Source of the DNA: G965227875 sp965227875
GTDB taxonomy: Bacteria > Pseudomonadota > Alphaproteobacteria > Rhizobiales > JAJFHC01
DNA: 64,000 nucleotides
Direction: 5' to 3'
NCBI GenBank assembly: GCA_965227875.1
Contig: OZ245783.1
Span: 3,968,001-4,032,000 of the forward strand
Shown: piece after piece, positions 7,578 to 15,870 of the stretch
Numbering within the stretch: the first letter of the stretch is position 1
How the letters are laid out: every line of letters starts with the position of its first letter
Notes under the pieces: model-generated
Told to the model about the DNA's origin: nothing
The model's input: the letters and a program-made list of their open reading frames with translations, nothing else
Database searches by the model: none
Made by a program: the position numbers and the translations under genes

Positions 7578-8395
7578 CAGTCGGCAGCGTATGAGAATTT
7601 GAGGATATTCGTCAGTTTTGCCGTGTCGGGCGACAGTCCGCAGTTCGTGCCCGGTTTTCCTGGAGACTTCATGTAGCAGAAGTCATAGGTGCCCATGTCG
7701 AGGTTGATCGCGAATTGCGCACCGTACCGTTCCCTTGCGATCCGGGCGGCTTCGTAGAGCGAGATCCGGTCGGGTGAGGAATCGAACACGGCGATGCGGC
7801 CGGAAGCGTCCTGCATCAGGAGCCTGCGCCGGAAAATCTTCGCATTGTCTCGTTCCGTCACGTCGACGCGGCCGTCCGTCACCAGCAGGTGGGACTGGAT
7901 CGCCGATATCCCCGCCTTGCCGGCGTAACTGAAGAAATCCTTGCGGTGCTGCTTGTTGGCCTTCAGGTCGAACGTGCCCCGGGGCGTCGGCACCGCGCTG
8001 ACATTGGCGATTTCGAAACGGCCGCCGGGCAGGGCGAGAAGGATGCCGTCCCAGGGATAGACCCCCGGCCGGACGATGGTCCCGCGATCGATGACGAGAC
8101 CTTCCACCTGCCCGTCCGGGGAACTGTACGTGCCGGTCAAAAGGAGATGGCTGCGGTCATCGGGCCCGATCCGGTCGAAATCGACGCTCTCGCCATGGGG
8201 CTTGAAGATGATCTCCATGCTCGCGGTGTCGTTGCCGGACATGAAGAGGATCTTGTCGTCCCGCTCCTGGAAGGCAACGGCGACATGGGCGAGGAGAACC
8301 GTGGTAAGGAGGACCGAGACGAAACCGGCCGCGACCCGGCCATGACGTCGCCCGGACCCGGCAACCCGGAATTTTGAGTGGCGCGAAAACGGCAT
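7577..8395 (-). CDS. exported DUF2233/phosphodiester-glycosidase-like protein
   Basis: 272 residues. An N-terminal basic stretch is followed by a hydrophobic segment (AAGFVSVLLTTVLLAHVAVA), so it is exported or membrane-anchored. The second half, LLMQDASGRIAVFDSSPD and then INLDMGTYDFCYM, resembles the DUF2233/NAGPA fold, in which a buried DG and a late N-L-D motif form the site that cleaves phosphodiester-linked sugars. The N-terminal half (residues about 50-150) has alternating beta strands and no recognised domain. RBS AGGGG lies 7 nt before the ATG. It is coupled to the downstream MFS gene. Family assignment is tentative and the substrate unknown. Confidence 0.5.
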   Translation of the reverse strand: MPFSRHSKFRVAGSGRRHGRVAAGFVSVLLTTVLLAHVAVAFQERDDKILFMSGNDTASMEIIFKPHGESVDFDRIGPDDRSHLLLTGTYSSPDGQVEGLVIDRGTIVRPGVYPWDGILLALPGGRFEIANVSAVPTPRGTFDLKANKQHRKDFFSYAGKAGISAIQSHLLVTDGRVDVTERDNAKIFRRRLLMQDASGRIAVFDSSPDRISLYEAARIARERYGAQFAINLDMGTYDFCYMKSPGKPGTNCGLSPDTAKLTNILKFSYAAD

Positions 8396-8494
8396 TGCGA
8401 ACCCCTACGCCATTTCGCTTTGGCAGGCAAAACGAAACCGACCCCGCCGGAAAAAATGAACGCAGCACGGCGGTTTCGGGCCGTCGGCCGATCT

Positions 8495-9127
8495 CTAGGA
8501 CTTGAAGAGTTTGCGCACGAAATCGAAGGCAATGGCCCACAGGCCGACGACCACGAGTCCTGTCGTGGAAACGTAACTCGTGATTTCCCTTCCGGCCGGC
8601 GCGAACACTAGGACCAGCATCGACAGGATGAGGCTCACGAGCCCGATCGCCTTGAGGATCCGCTGGGTCTTCTCGCGCTCGACGGCAACGAGATGTTCGC
8701 CGGGACGTACGGCGCCCGGTGGAATGCGCGGTCTGGGCACTTCCGGCTGACGCGGGGCAGGGGGGCGCGGGGACGGGGCCTGCTGCGCCTGTGCCGGGCG
8801 GGGCTGGGAAGAAGGCCGTGGCCCCTGCTGCGGATTGTCCTGCGTCTCCGGTGCTGTCCGGGGCGGCTCCTGCGCGCCCGAAGGACTGCCCGAAACCTTT
8901 TCCGATGCACGGCTCAGGAAACCGTTGCGCGGCGCGGGCGACGGCCGCGGCGCGTGGGGCGGCGGCGACGGTCGTGTGGGTTTGGCAGACGGCGGCGCAA
9001 GGCTCGCGGGTGCCGGCCGGGTCGTTCCGGTCTCACGTTGCGCCTTGCGTGCGTGAAGCTGCTTCAGGAACTGCTGAACGTCCGGTCGACCCTCGTTCGG
9101 GTGATCCGGATCATGGTCCGTCGACAT
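8495..9127 (-). CDS. proline-rich membrane-anchored protein, unknown function
   Basis: 210 residues in three parts: an acidic/polar N-terminus (MSTDHDPDHPNEGRPDVQQ), a long low-complexity Pro/Ala/Arg/Gln segment (about 37-135), and a C-terminus with two hydrophobic spans (about 156-175 and 182-202) joined by a short loop, ending RKLFKS. A cytoplasmic, proline-rich tail on a two-span anchor is the simplest reading. No homologous family recognised. It lies 99 bp upstream of the DUF2233-like gene on the same strand and may share its transcript. Confidence 0.65.
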   Translation of the reverse strand: MSTDHDPDHPNEGRPDVQQFLKQLHARKAQRETGTTRPAPASLAPPSAKPTRPSPPPHAPRPSPAPRNGFLSRASEKVSGSPSGAQEPPRTAPETQDNPQQGPRPSSQPRPAQAQQAPSPRPPAPRQPEVPRPRIPPGAVRPGEHLVAVEREKTQRILKAIGLVSLILSMLVLVFAPAGREITSYVSTTGLVVVGLWAIAFDFVRKLFKS

Positions 9128-9237
9128 GTTTGGCCCCGGGATACTGACTGATTAACACTTAGTTTACCTTAATTGCGCCCCCGCGAAAACGCCGGAACGA
9201 AACATGGTTAACGCCCACCCGGCCGCATATGCCGGGG

Positions 9238-9936
9238 CTAGCGGCCGTTGCCGATATTGCTGGCGGACTGGTTAAAAAGAACCTTTCGTTCCTCGTCCGT
9301 GGGGGGCGCGTTCCTGCGGTAGTCCTTGCCCAGATCCACCCCGCGCCGGACCGCGGGCCTGTCCTTTATCGCCGCGCGCCAGCGAGTGACGTTCGGGAAG
9401 TTGTCGAGCGGCTGGCCCAGCGGCTTGGCGATCAGGATCCACGGCCAGCAGATCATGTCGGCTATGGAATACTCGCCGAGGATGTACTCGCGGTCCGCCA
9501 GACGGCGCTCCAGCACGCCGATGCACCGGTTGTACTCGTTCGCATAGCGGCGATGCGCATATTCGTGCTCGCCCTGCGCATAGTTGACGAAGTGGCTCAC
9601 CTGGCCGGCCATCGGCCCCAGGTTCCCAACCTGCCAGAACAGCCATTCGAGAGCTTCCTTGCGTCCCTTGGGGTCGCGCGGGATAAACCGGTCCGCCTTG
9701 TCGGCGAGGTGGATCAGTATGGCGCCGGATTCGAAGACCGGAAGAGGGTCGCCGCCGGTGTCGTGATCGACGATGGCAGGCATGCGATTGTTGGGACTGA
9801 TCTCGAGGAATTCCGGCGCGAACTGGTCCCCACGGCCGATGTTGACCGGGATCGTCCGGTACTCGAATCCGCACTCTTCGAGCATGATCGAGACCTTCCA
9901 GCCGTTCGGGGTCGGCCAATAGTAGAAGTCGATCAT
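9238..9936 (-). CDS. glutathione S-transferase family protein (YfcG/YghU-type)
   Basis: 232 residues starting at ATG 9936, overlapping the stop of the CoA-transferase gene by 4 bp (ATGA). The N-terminal thioredoxin-like domain reads FYYWPTPNGWKVSIMLEE, then ISPNNRMPAIVDHD (the cis-proline GSH-binding turn), and FESGAILIHLADK with the Glu-Ser that binds the glutathione gamma-glutamyl group. An all-helical C-terminal domain follows, including EYSIADMICWPW. In E. coli YfcG and YghU, similar proteins reduce disulfides with bound glutathione. Translational coupling to a CoA-transferase suggests a shared substrate pathway, but this is inference. Confidence 0.85.
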   Translation of the reverse strand: MIDFYYWPTPNGWKVSIMLEECGFEYRTIPVNIGRGDQFAPEFLEISPNNRMPAIVDHDTGGDPLPVFESGAILIHLADKADRFIPRDPKGRKEALEWLFWQVGNLGPMAGQVSHFVNYAQGEHEYAHRRYANEYNRCIGVLERRLADREYILGEYSIADMICWPWILIAKPLGQPLDNFPNVTRWRAAIKDRPAVRRGVDLGKDYRRNAPPTDEERKVLFNQSASNIGNGR

Positions 9937-11141
9937 GCGGGGCCGCCTTTCCCGTCCGCCGCCTTCACGGCGCTGCCGTTTGCCGAGGAAATCCTCTCGT
10001 CGCTCAGGCCGACTTCCCGGAGGATTTCGAACGTATGTTCTCCCAGCGCGGGACCGCCCAGACGCATCTCTGCGGGTGTGCCCGAAAACCGTGCGGCAGG
10101 ACGCGCCTGGCGCAGCGGCCCGGCGACCGGGTGTTCGAGTTCCTGAACGGTTCCGTTGGCCAGGATCTGCGGATGGTCGATCACGTCCCTCCGGCGCAGG
10201 ACCGGGGCGCAGGGCACATCGTTCGCTTCCAGACGCTCCAGCCATTCCGCCGAGGACCTTGTCCGCAGGACCTCCTGGGTGAGGTTGAGGCGGTCGTCGA
10301 TGTTCTTCTGGCGTAATGTGGCCGTAAGGAATCGTTCGTCCTCGAGCCATTCGGGTGTTTCGAGCGCGCGAATGAGGCCCTGCCACTCCTTGTCGCTCTG
10401 GACCGCGACGCTGATGTAGCCGTCTGTCGTCTCGTAGATCAGGTCGATGAAACTTTGCGCCTTCTCGGCCTCGATCTCGTTGCCGACGAACGTGTAGCCA
10501 CCCATGTCGGAGTGCCAGAGAAACGAAACCACGCTGTCCAGCATGGAGACACGGACATGCTGACCCTTGCCCGTCCGCTCCCGGGCCAGCAGTGCGGCGG
10601 TAATCGCCTGCGCCGCTGTGACCCCGGTCAGCTTGTCGGGAAGTATGGTGCGCACCAGCCGCGGCCTGACCGTGTCGGATCCGCCCTGGATGGTCGTCAG
10701 CCCGGACAGCGCCTGCACCAGTGGATCGTAGACCGGCTTGGCGGCATAGGGGCCGTCCGGGCCGAAACCGCTGATCGAGACGTACACGATCTCCGGTGCC
10801 GCCTCGCGGATCGCGTCTTCGCCGAGCCCCATGCGCTCGATCACGCCCGGCCGGAAGTTCTGCACGAAGACGTCCGCCGTCCTCACCAGTTCCAGCAGTG
10901 CGGCGCGGCCATCGCCGGACTTGAGGTCGAGGGTGACGGAGCGCTTGTTGCGGTTGTTGTTGAGAAACGAGGCGGAGAACCCGCCGTTTCGGGTCGAGAC
11001 CGCGCGCGTGAAGTCGCCCCCGCGGGGGTTTTCGATCTTTATGACGTCCGCTCCCTGGTCGGCGAGCATCATGGTCGCGAGCGGACCCGACACCATGGCG
11101 GTGAGATCCACTACGCGTATTCCGTCGAGGGGGCCGGGCAT
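9933..11141 (-). CDS. CaiB/BaiF class III CoA-transferase
   Basis: 402 residues. The N-terminus is typical: GIRVVDLTAMVSGPLATMMLADQGADVIK, followed by SVTLDLKSGDG and VFVQNFRPGVIERMGLG. The catalytic aspartate that forms the aspartyl-CoA thioester is expected at Asp139 in PVYDPLVQALSGL. These enzymes move CoA between carboxylic acids (carnitine, formate/oxalate, bile acids, succinate donors). Its gene leads the two-gene operon with the GST. It is divergent from the 2-hydroxyacid dehydrogenase at 11307, sharing a 165-bp intergenic region. Acyl substrate unknown. Confidence 0.92.
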   Translation of the reverse strand: MPGPLDGIRVVDLTAMVSGPLATMMLADQGADVIKIENPRGGDFTRAVSTRNGGFSASFLNNNRNKRSVTLDLKSGDGRAALLELVRTADVFVQNFRPGVIERMGLGEDAIREAAPEIVYVSISGFGPDGPYAAKPVYDPLVQALSGLTTIQGGSDTVRPRLVRTILPDKLTGVTAAQAITAALLARERTGKGQHVRVSMLDSVVSFLWHSDMGGYTFVGNEIEAEKAQSFIDLIYETTDGYISVAVQSDKEWQGLIRALETPEWLEDERFLTATLRQKNIDDRLNLTQEVLRTRSSAEWLERLEANDVPCAPVLRRRDVIDHPQILANGTVQELEHPVAGPLRQARPAARFSGTPAEMRLGGPALGEHTFEILREVGLSDERISSANGSAVKAADGKGGPA

Positions 11142-11306
11142 GTTCGGTCTCGGTGTTTGTCAAGGCAGCGGCAAAGAATGGCGTCAGGCGGCCGTCCTGA
11201 CAAGGCCGGCGGCGCGGGTCGTGCCGTTGCCGCCGCACGGAATGCCTTGAAGCGGCGGCCCCCGCGGTGGTAGCGAGAGCAGTCCCCTTCGGTTTGCAGG
11301 AATGCC

Positions 11307-12260
11307 ATGAGCGAAACCCGCATACTCGTCATCAGCAGCGAGACAGACGAAATCCGCAGTGTGCTGGAACCACGGTTCCCGTCCTGCCGCATCGCCTATG
11401 CCGCGTCGCCCGAGGAGGTCATGACCGCCCTCGACGACCTCAAGCCCGACGTCGTGTTTTCCGTGAAGACGGCCGCGTTCGCCACGCCCGAACACAAGCA
11501 GGCCCTGGAATATCCGACCGTCCGATGGTTCCATGTGGGCGGGTCGGGATACGACCATGTGGCGCCGTGGTCGCGCTCCGATCTCACGGTCACCAACAGC
11601 GCCGGCGTGCTCGCTCCCTTTCTCGCGGAAACCGTCATCGGCGCGATGTTCCTGCTCAATTCTGGCTTTCACATCTATCGCGACCGCCAGAAGGCGCGCG
11701 AGTGGCGCCAGATCCCGTTCAGGGGGCTGGCGGGCCGCCACCTGCTGGTCGTCGGCATGGGCGCGATCGGCACGGAGGTGGCTGCGCGCGCGAAAGCTCT
11801 GGGGCTGCGGGTCACTGGCTTCAAGCGCACCGGCGGAAGCCATCCAGCCGCAGACGCCATTCGGCCTCTTGAGGAGGTCGGCGAGCACCTGCCGCACGCC
11901 GATTTCGTCAGCCTGCACCTCCGGTTGACAGAAGACACCAGACATATGTTTGGCCGTGAGCTCCTTGGCCGGATGCGCCCTGACTCTTTCCTGATCAACA
12001 CGGCGAGGGGGGACGTCGTGGACGAACAGGCTCTCGTAGAAGCGTTACGCTCCGGTTGCCCGAAAGCCGCCTATCTCGACGTTTTCGCCGTCGAGCCTCT
12101 GCCCCAGGACAGCGAACTCTGGCAAATGGAGAACGTCTTCCTGACACCGCATGCCTCGGATTGCGTCTCCGACTGGCGTGAACGCTTTGCCGTCTTCTTC
12201 GCCGACAATCTCGAGCGTTGGCAGTCCGGCGAGCGCCTGGAAAACGTCGTCTCCGGCTGA
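11307..12260 (+). CDS. D-2-hydroxyacid dehydrogenase, NAD(P)-binding
   Basis: 317 residues; RBS GCAGGA lies 6 nt before the ATG. The nucleotide-binding loop LLVVGMGAIGTEVAARAKAL fits GxGxxG. The family signature NTARGDVVDEQALVEAL and the DVFAVEPLP stretch follow, and LTPHASD supplies the catalytic histidine. The first catalytic arginine is in the HLRLTEDTRHM-NTARG region and the Glu in VEPLP. It interconverts a 2-keto acid and a D-2-hydroxyacid (glyoxylate/hydroxypyruvate reductase-like). The gene is divergent from the CoA-transferase/GST operon and may handle the same C2-C4 acids; which acid is not visible. Confidence 0.88.
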   Translation: MSETRILVISSETDEIRSVLEPRFPSCRIAYAASPEEVMTALDDLKPDVVFSVKTAAFATPEHKQALEYPTVRWFHVGGSGYDHVAPWSRSDLTVTNSAGVLAPFLAETVIGAMFLLNSGFHIYRDRQKAREWRQIPFRGLAGRHLLVVGMGAIGTEVAARAKALGLRVTGFKRTGGSHPAADAIRPLEEVGEHLPHADFVSLHLRLTEDTRHMFGRELLGRMRPDSFLINTARGDVVDEQALVEALRSGCPKAAYLDVFAVEPLPQDSELWQMENVFLTPHASDCVSDWRERFAVFFADNLERWQSGERLENVVSG

Positions 12261-12528
12261 AAACGCATTTTGCCGCGCCGTGGGGAAACGGTGAACATGG
12301 CTAGGCGCGCGCGCGGTTGGGTGATAATTTCCCCTTTGTCCGCGCGACTCTGCGAGTGTAAGAGTGGCGCTCGATTCGAGAGAGATGCGCGCCGGGACAT
12401 TGACGTCGCCAGGTGCCCTGGCTTCGCCGGGCATACGGTGGTGAGGCGATGAGCAATCGTGCCGTTTTCCGGTGACCGTTGTTCGAGCATGAAAGGATTG
12501 GTGCCGGATTTTCGGCGCGGGTTAACCA

Positions 12529-13986
12529 ATGGCCGTGAACACGTATACGAGTCGTTTGCTCTGGGATGCGTTGACGAGCATCGTGCAGGCCAATCGGACA
12601 CCCAAGCCGGCCGATCTCGGCCCGGCGACCGCCCGGTTGCGTGACGCCTTGCTGGCGGTCGGTTCCGAAACCCCCGACAATCTGGATTGCGTGAACAGGA
12701 TCGTGTTCGGCGCCGTGGCCGACAGCGACGAACCGGTGACCTGGCTCGGTCCGATGATCGCCGACAAGCCGATCCTGCTGTCCGACATCTTGTGGGCCCT
12801 CGAGGCGGGTCCCGTGCCGGAGTCGGTGCGCGAAAGAATACCGGGTCTCGAGGACGAGGACTGGGACGCCGCAATCCGCATCATCATGCTCATCATGAGC
12901 GCGCTCGAACGCCCGGTGAAGGACACCGCGACGGACACGCCGAACCCGTTCTTTCCCGTCAGTGAACCCGTCGACGAGGATGACGACGGGTACGATGACG
13001 AAGATGACGGCCGGGACGATCGCCGGTCGGCCCGCGTTCGCGACGACGAGTTTGCCTACGAAGAAGCCGCGTATGATAACGATCGCGACGATGAGGACGA
13101 ATATCGGGACGACTTCGACGAAGACGACGACGCTGAAGAGGACGACTACGACGACTATCGGGAGCACGAGGATTATCGCGGCGCACCCCCCGAACGGTAC
13201 GGCGACCGTCCCGACCGACCCGACCGGCATGAGCCCGAACGACGGAAGACCGGCAGGCGAGATGCGGCGAGTTACGGTGCGGCCTACGCCTCCTACCTTT
13301 CCGGCGAAAGCGGCTCGCGCTGGCAGGAGGATGAACGCGGCGATCGCGGACCGGTCGACTATGACGAAGAGTACCGGATGCAGCAGGAAAGGCGGGCGGA
13401 ATTCGGCAAGCCGATCCGGCAACCGCCTGAACACCGGCTCGAGGATGTCTATCCGGAGCGTGCGGCGCGCTCGCGTTCCCACGAGGATGAAGCCGGATCG
13501 CGCCGGCGGGACGACAAGGCGGAACGGAAGCGCCGTCGCAAGCCGCCGGTCCGGTTGAGCGACATCACGCCGGACAAGATCGACGAGATGTGGAACGACG
13601 GCGACCGTCCGGCGGTCCGTCGCGATCGGACGGACGACCCCGCGTCCTCCGGAAAGGAACGCAAGTCGCGGCGCTGGAGCAATCGTCGCCATGCCGACGA
13701 CAACGAGGACGATCCCCGGGATCGCGCGTCCTCCCGGCGGCAGAGAGAGCCGGAAAGGAGCGAACCCCGCAGGCCGGCCAACGGACCGGATCGCGATATT
13801 GAACCGCCGGTGTTCGAGGACGAGCCCGAGCCTCCGCGCAAACCCGAGAAGTCGCAGGCGCGTCAGCCGGAAAAACGGGAACCGCGCCCGCGTCGCATCA
13901 ACGACATCTGGGATGCCAAGGAAGTCGATCTCGGCGAGGCGGCGGAGCGCTACAAGAACTACTACGACGACAAGAACAGGCGATAG
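12529..13986 (+). CDS. highly charged, largely disordered protein with Asp/Glu-rich tract
   Basis: 485 residues. Residues 1-125 look folded (helical, with hydrophobic spacing, e.g. SRLLWDALTSIVQANR and AAIRIIMLIMSALERP). From about 140 on, the protein is low complexity: a strongly acidic region (145-210, runs of Asp/Glu with Tyr), then Arg/Asp/Glu/Pro-rich sequence to the end, closing with RINDIWDAKEVDLGEAAERYKNYY. The short motif LSDITPDKIDEMWND (about 345) resembles the closing INDIWDAKE, so two copies of an I-x-D-x-W element may be peptide-binding motifs. No signal peptide or membrane span. No strong RBS is visible before ATG 12529. The family is not recognised. Confidence 0.7.
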   Translation: MAVNTYTSRLLWDALTSIVQANRTPKPADLGPATARLRDALLAVGSETPDNLDCVNRIVFGAVADSDEPVTWLGPMIADKPILLSDILWALEAGPVPESVRERIPGLEDEDWDAAIRIIMLIMSALERPVKDTATDTPNPFFPVSEPVDEDDDGYDDEDDGRDDRRSARVRDDEFAYEEAAYDNDRDDEDEYRDDFDEDDDAEEDDYDDYREHEDYRGAPPERYGDRPDRPDRHEPERRKTGRRDAASYGAAYASYLSGESGSRWQEDERGDRGPVDYDEEYRMQQERRAEFGKPIRQPPEHRLEDVYPERAARSRSHEDEAGSRRRDDKAERKRRRKPPVRLSDITPDKIDEMWNDGDRPAVRRDRTDDPASSGKERKSRRWSNRRHADDNEDDPRDRASSRRQREPERSEPRRPANGPDRDIEPPVFEDEPEPPRKPEKSQARQPEKREPRPRRINDIWDAKEVDLGEAAERYKNYYDDKNRR

Positions 13987-14013
13987 GCGGTTTGCCTGTG
14001 CGTCAGGTCACGG

Positions 14014-14814
14014 TCACTGGCCGACAAGACCGGACCATTGCCGCAGAAAGTCGTCGCGCGTCCGGGCGCCGGGGGATCGGGAGGACTTTTCTTTGGCCCT
14101 GGTCAGCCGGACGAAGACGACCGTCCTGTCCGCATTTGTCGCCCAGCCCACAAACCAGCCCCAGCCTCGCGCGTAATCCAGGCTGCGGTCTGCGCGCCGG
14201 GGATAGGCGGTGCCCGTCTTGCCGTGGATTTTCCAGTCCCCGACGCGGCGAATCTGGACGATCGCACGGGCCTGCTCCATCGCCTGGGACCGGACGGGAA
14301 GGCCGTCGCGGACCAGCGCGCGAAGGAATGCGGCCTGCTCGCGCGGCGAGACCTTCAACGACGAGGCGATCCATGCCCGGTCCAGGCCGTTGTCGAACCC
14401 CGCGTCGCCGGTGAAGTCCGCGTTCCCATAACCGAAGCTGCGCGCGTAACGGGACAGTTCATCGGCTTCCATGGCGTGCGTGATCCGCCGAGAATACCAG
14501 AGCACCGAATAGCGCATCCAGTTCGCGGGGTCCGTATCCCTGGTCCACTTGGCACCGCCCCACGCCGGATCGCCGGACCGGAAGGACAGGACCGGAGCGT
14601 TTGTGTCGGTGAGGATGCCCGCATCGTACGCCATCACGGCCAGCGGCAGCTTGAAGGTCGACGCAGGCGTGACGCGGCTGTGGCAGTCTCCCTCTTCCCT
14701 CAGCACGGTGCCCGTCGCCGCGTCTGCGAGCAAAGTGCAGATCGTCTCGGGCTGCGCTTGGGCCGCCGAAACGCAGGACAATGTCAGGACCACCGACAGG
14801 ACGTATGCGCGCAA
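14014..14814 (-). CDS. class D (OXA-type) beta-lactamase
   Basis: 266 residues with a signal peptide (MRAYVLSVVLTLSCVSAAQA). All class D landmarks are present in order: the active-site STFK at 52-55 (Ser52 nucleophile, Lys55 to be carboxylated), SVL at 103-105 where OXA enzymes usually have SxV, YGN at 129-131, and KTG at 199-201. The AWIASSLKVSPREQAAFL helix and VFVRLTRA strand match the OXA-1-like fold. It would hydrolyse beta-lactams in the periplasm. It is chromosomal, with no mobile element, integron site or regulator nearby, so probably intrinsic. The V-to-L change in the second motif is worth noting. Some homologues act as BlaR-type sensors, but no membrane sensor part is present. Confidence 0.9.
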   Translation of the reverse strand: MRAYVLSVVLTLSCVSAAQAQPETICTLLADAATGTVLREEGDCHSRVTPASTFKLPLAVMAYDAGILTDTNAPVLSFRSGDPAWGGAKWTRDTDPANWMRYSVLWYSRRITHAMEADELSRYARSFGYGNADFTGDAGFDNGLDRAWIASSLKVSPREQAAFLRALVRDGLPVRSQAMEQARAIVQIRRVGDWKIHGKTGTAYPRRADRSLDYARGWGWFVGWATNADRTVVFVRLTRAKEKSSRSPGARTRDDFLRQWSGLVGQ

Positions 14815-14915
14815 GTTATGCCTCCCTCGTTGCTTTTTCTTTATGAGCGGTGACCATGGCCGGCCTGCTGGTGTCCACGTCCGACATCCAGCTGTCTCCC
14901 GTGCTGCCTCACCGG

Positions 14916-15749
14916 TCAGGGCAGGGGAGTCCTGTTGTCTTCACCGTGTCTCTCCGCGTTCGCCCTGGCGACTTCCGCCCGCAATTCCCTGACCTCGGCC
15001 ACGAGTTGCTTCAGTGTCCGGTCATCGGGCGTTTCCGTATCCGCCGCGGCCTCGTGCATCGAGTTCACGATGATCGCTATGAAAAGGTTCAGGACCGCGA
15101 AGGTGACGACCAGAATGAACGGGACGAAAAACGCCCAGGCCCAGGGGTGCACCTCCATGACGGGCCTGACGATACCCATCGACCACGATTCGAGGGTCAT
15201 GATCTGGAAGAGCGAATAGGCCGACCGGCCGACTGTGCCGAACCAGGCATCGAAGTCCGCGCCGAACAGCTTGGTCGCCATGACGGATGCGACATAGAAA
15301 ACAAGGAGCAGCAAGGCGCCAACCGACGTCATCCCGGGTATCGCCTGGAGCAGGGCCTGCATGACCAGCTTCATGCTCGGCACCGCCGATATCAGCCGGA
15401 AGGCCCTGAGCACACGCAGGGCCCGGAGAACGGAAACGCCGTCGGCGACCGGTGCGACCGACACCGCCACGATGGCGAAATCGAACAGATTCCAGGGGCT
15501 GCGGAAGAACGACAGCCGGTAGACGACGAGTTTGAGGCCGATCTCGACGACGAAGAAGATCAGCGCGAACGTGTCGATTGCCTTGAGCACGCCTCCCGCG
15601 CTACCCATCACCGTCGGCGAGGTTTCCAGACCGAGCACGATGGCATTGACGATGATGACGGCGATCACCGTACGTCGGACGAATTCGGATTCGAGAAAGA
15701 CGCGCAGACGGTCGAGAAACCCTGAAGGAGTGGATTCGGTGGCGGTCAT
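14916..15749 (-). CDS. NaChBac/NavAb-type voltage-gated sodium channel
   Basis: 277 residues from ATG 15749 (an upstream ATG at 15800 adds 17 residues without better RBS). Six membrane spans with the S4 voltage sensor LRALRVLRAFRLI (Arg109, 112, 115, 118 at three-residue steps) and the bacterial sodium-selective pore TLESWS (185-190), followed by the MGIVRPVMEV pore helix as in NavAb. The C-terminus after S6 has a heptad-like coiled coil (about 244-266), the usual tetramerisation element. It opens on depolarisation to admit Na+. In other bacteria such channels support motility and pH homeostasis. It is a lone gene between the beta-lactamase and an MFS gene. Confidence 0.95.
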   Translation of the reverse strand: MTATESTPSGFLDRLRVFLESEFVRRTVIAVIIVNAIVLGLETSPTVMGSAGGVLKAIDTFALIFFVVEIGLKLVVYRLSFFRSPWNLFDFAIVAVSVAPVADGVSVLRALRVLRAFRLISAVPSMKLVMQALLQAIPGMTSVGALLLLVFYVASVMATKLFGADFDAWFGTVGRSAYSLFQIMTLESWSMGIVRPVMEVHPWAWAFFVPFILVVTFAVLNLFIAIIVNSMHEAAADTETPDDRTLKQLVAEVRELRAEVARANAERHGEDNRTPLP

Positions 15750-15870
15750 GTCTGCTCTGTTGATTCGGATCTTCCGGACAATCGCAACATGGCGTTGCAT
15801 TTACCGGGTTTAAAGTCCAGCAGATCGGCTTTTTGTCGCTGAAATTCGCGAAAGCGGCTGAGAGGAGGCC

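Noticed and set aside
9940..11238. Upstream part of a 666-residue minus frame (9238-11238) that contains the GST
   Set aside because: Only the last 232 codons are protein-like; the rest is the wrong frame of the CoA-transferase gene, whose ATGA overlap defines the true GST start.
12301..13692. Minus-strand 463-residue open frame opposite the acidic protein gene
   Set aside because: It reads as Val/Ile/Arg-rich low complexity, which is the mirror of the Asp/Glu codons of the plus-strand gene; no RBS, no domain.
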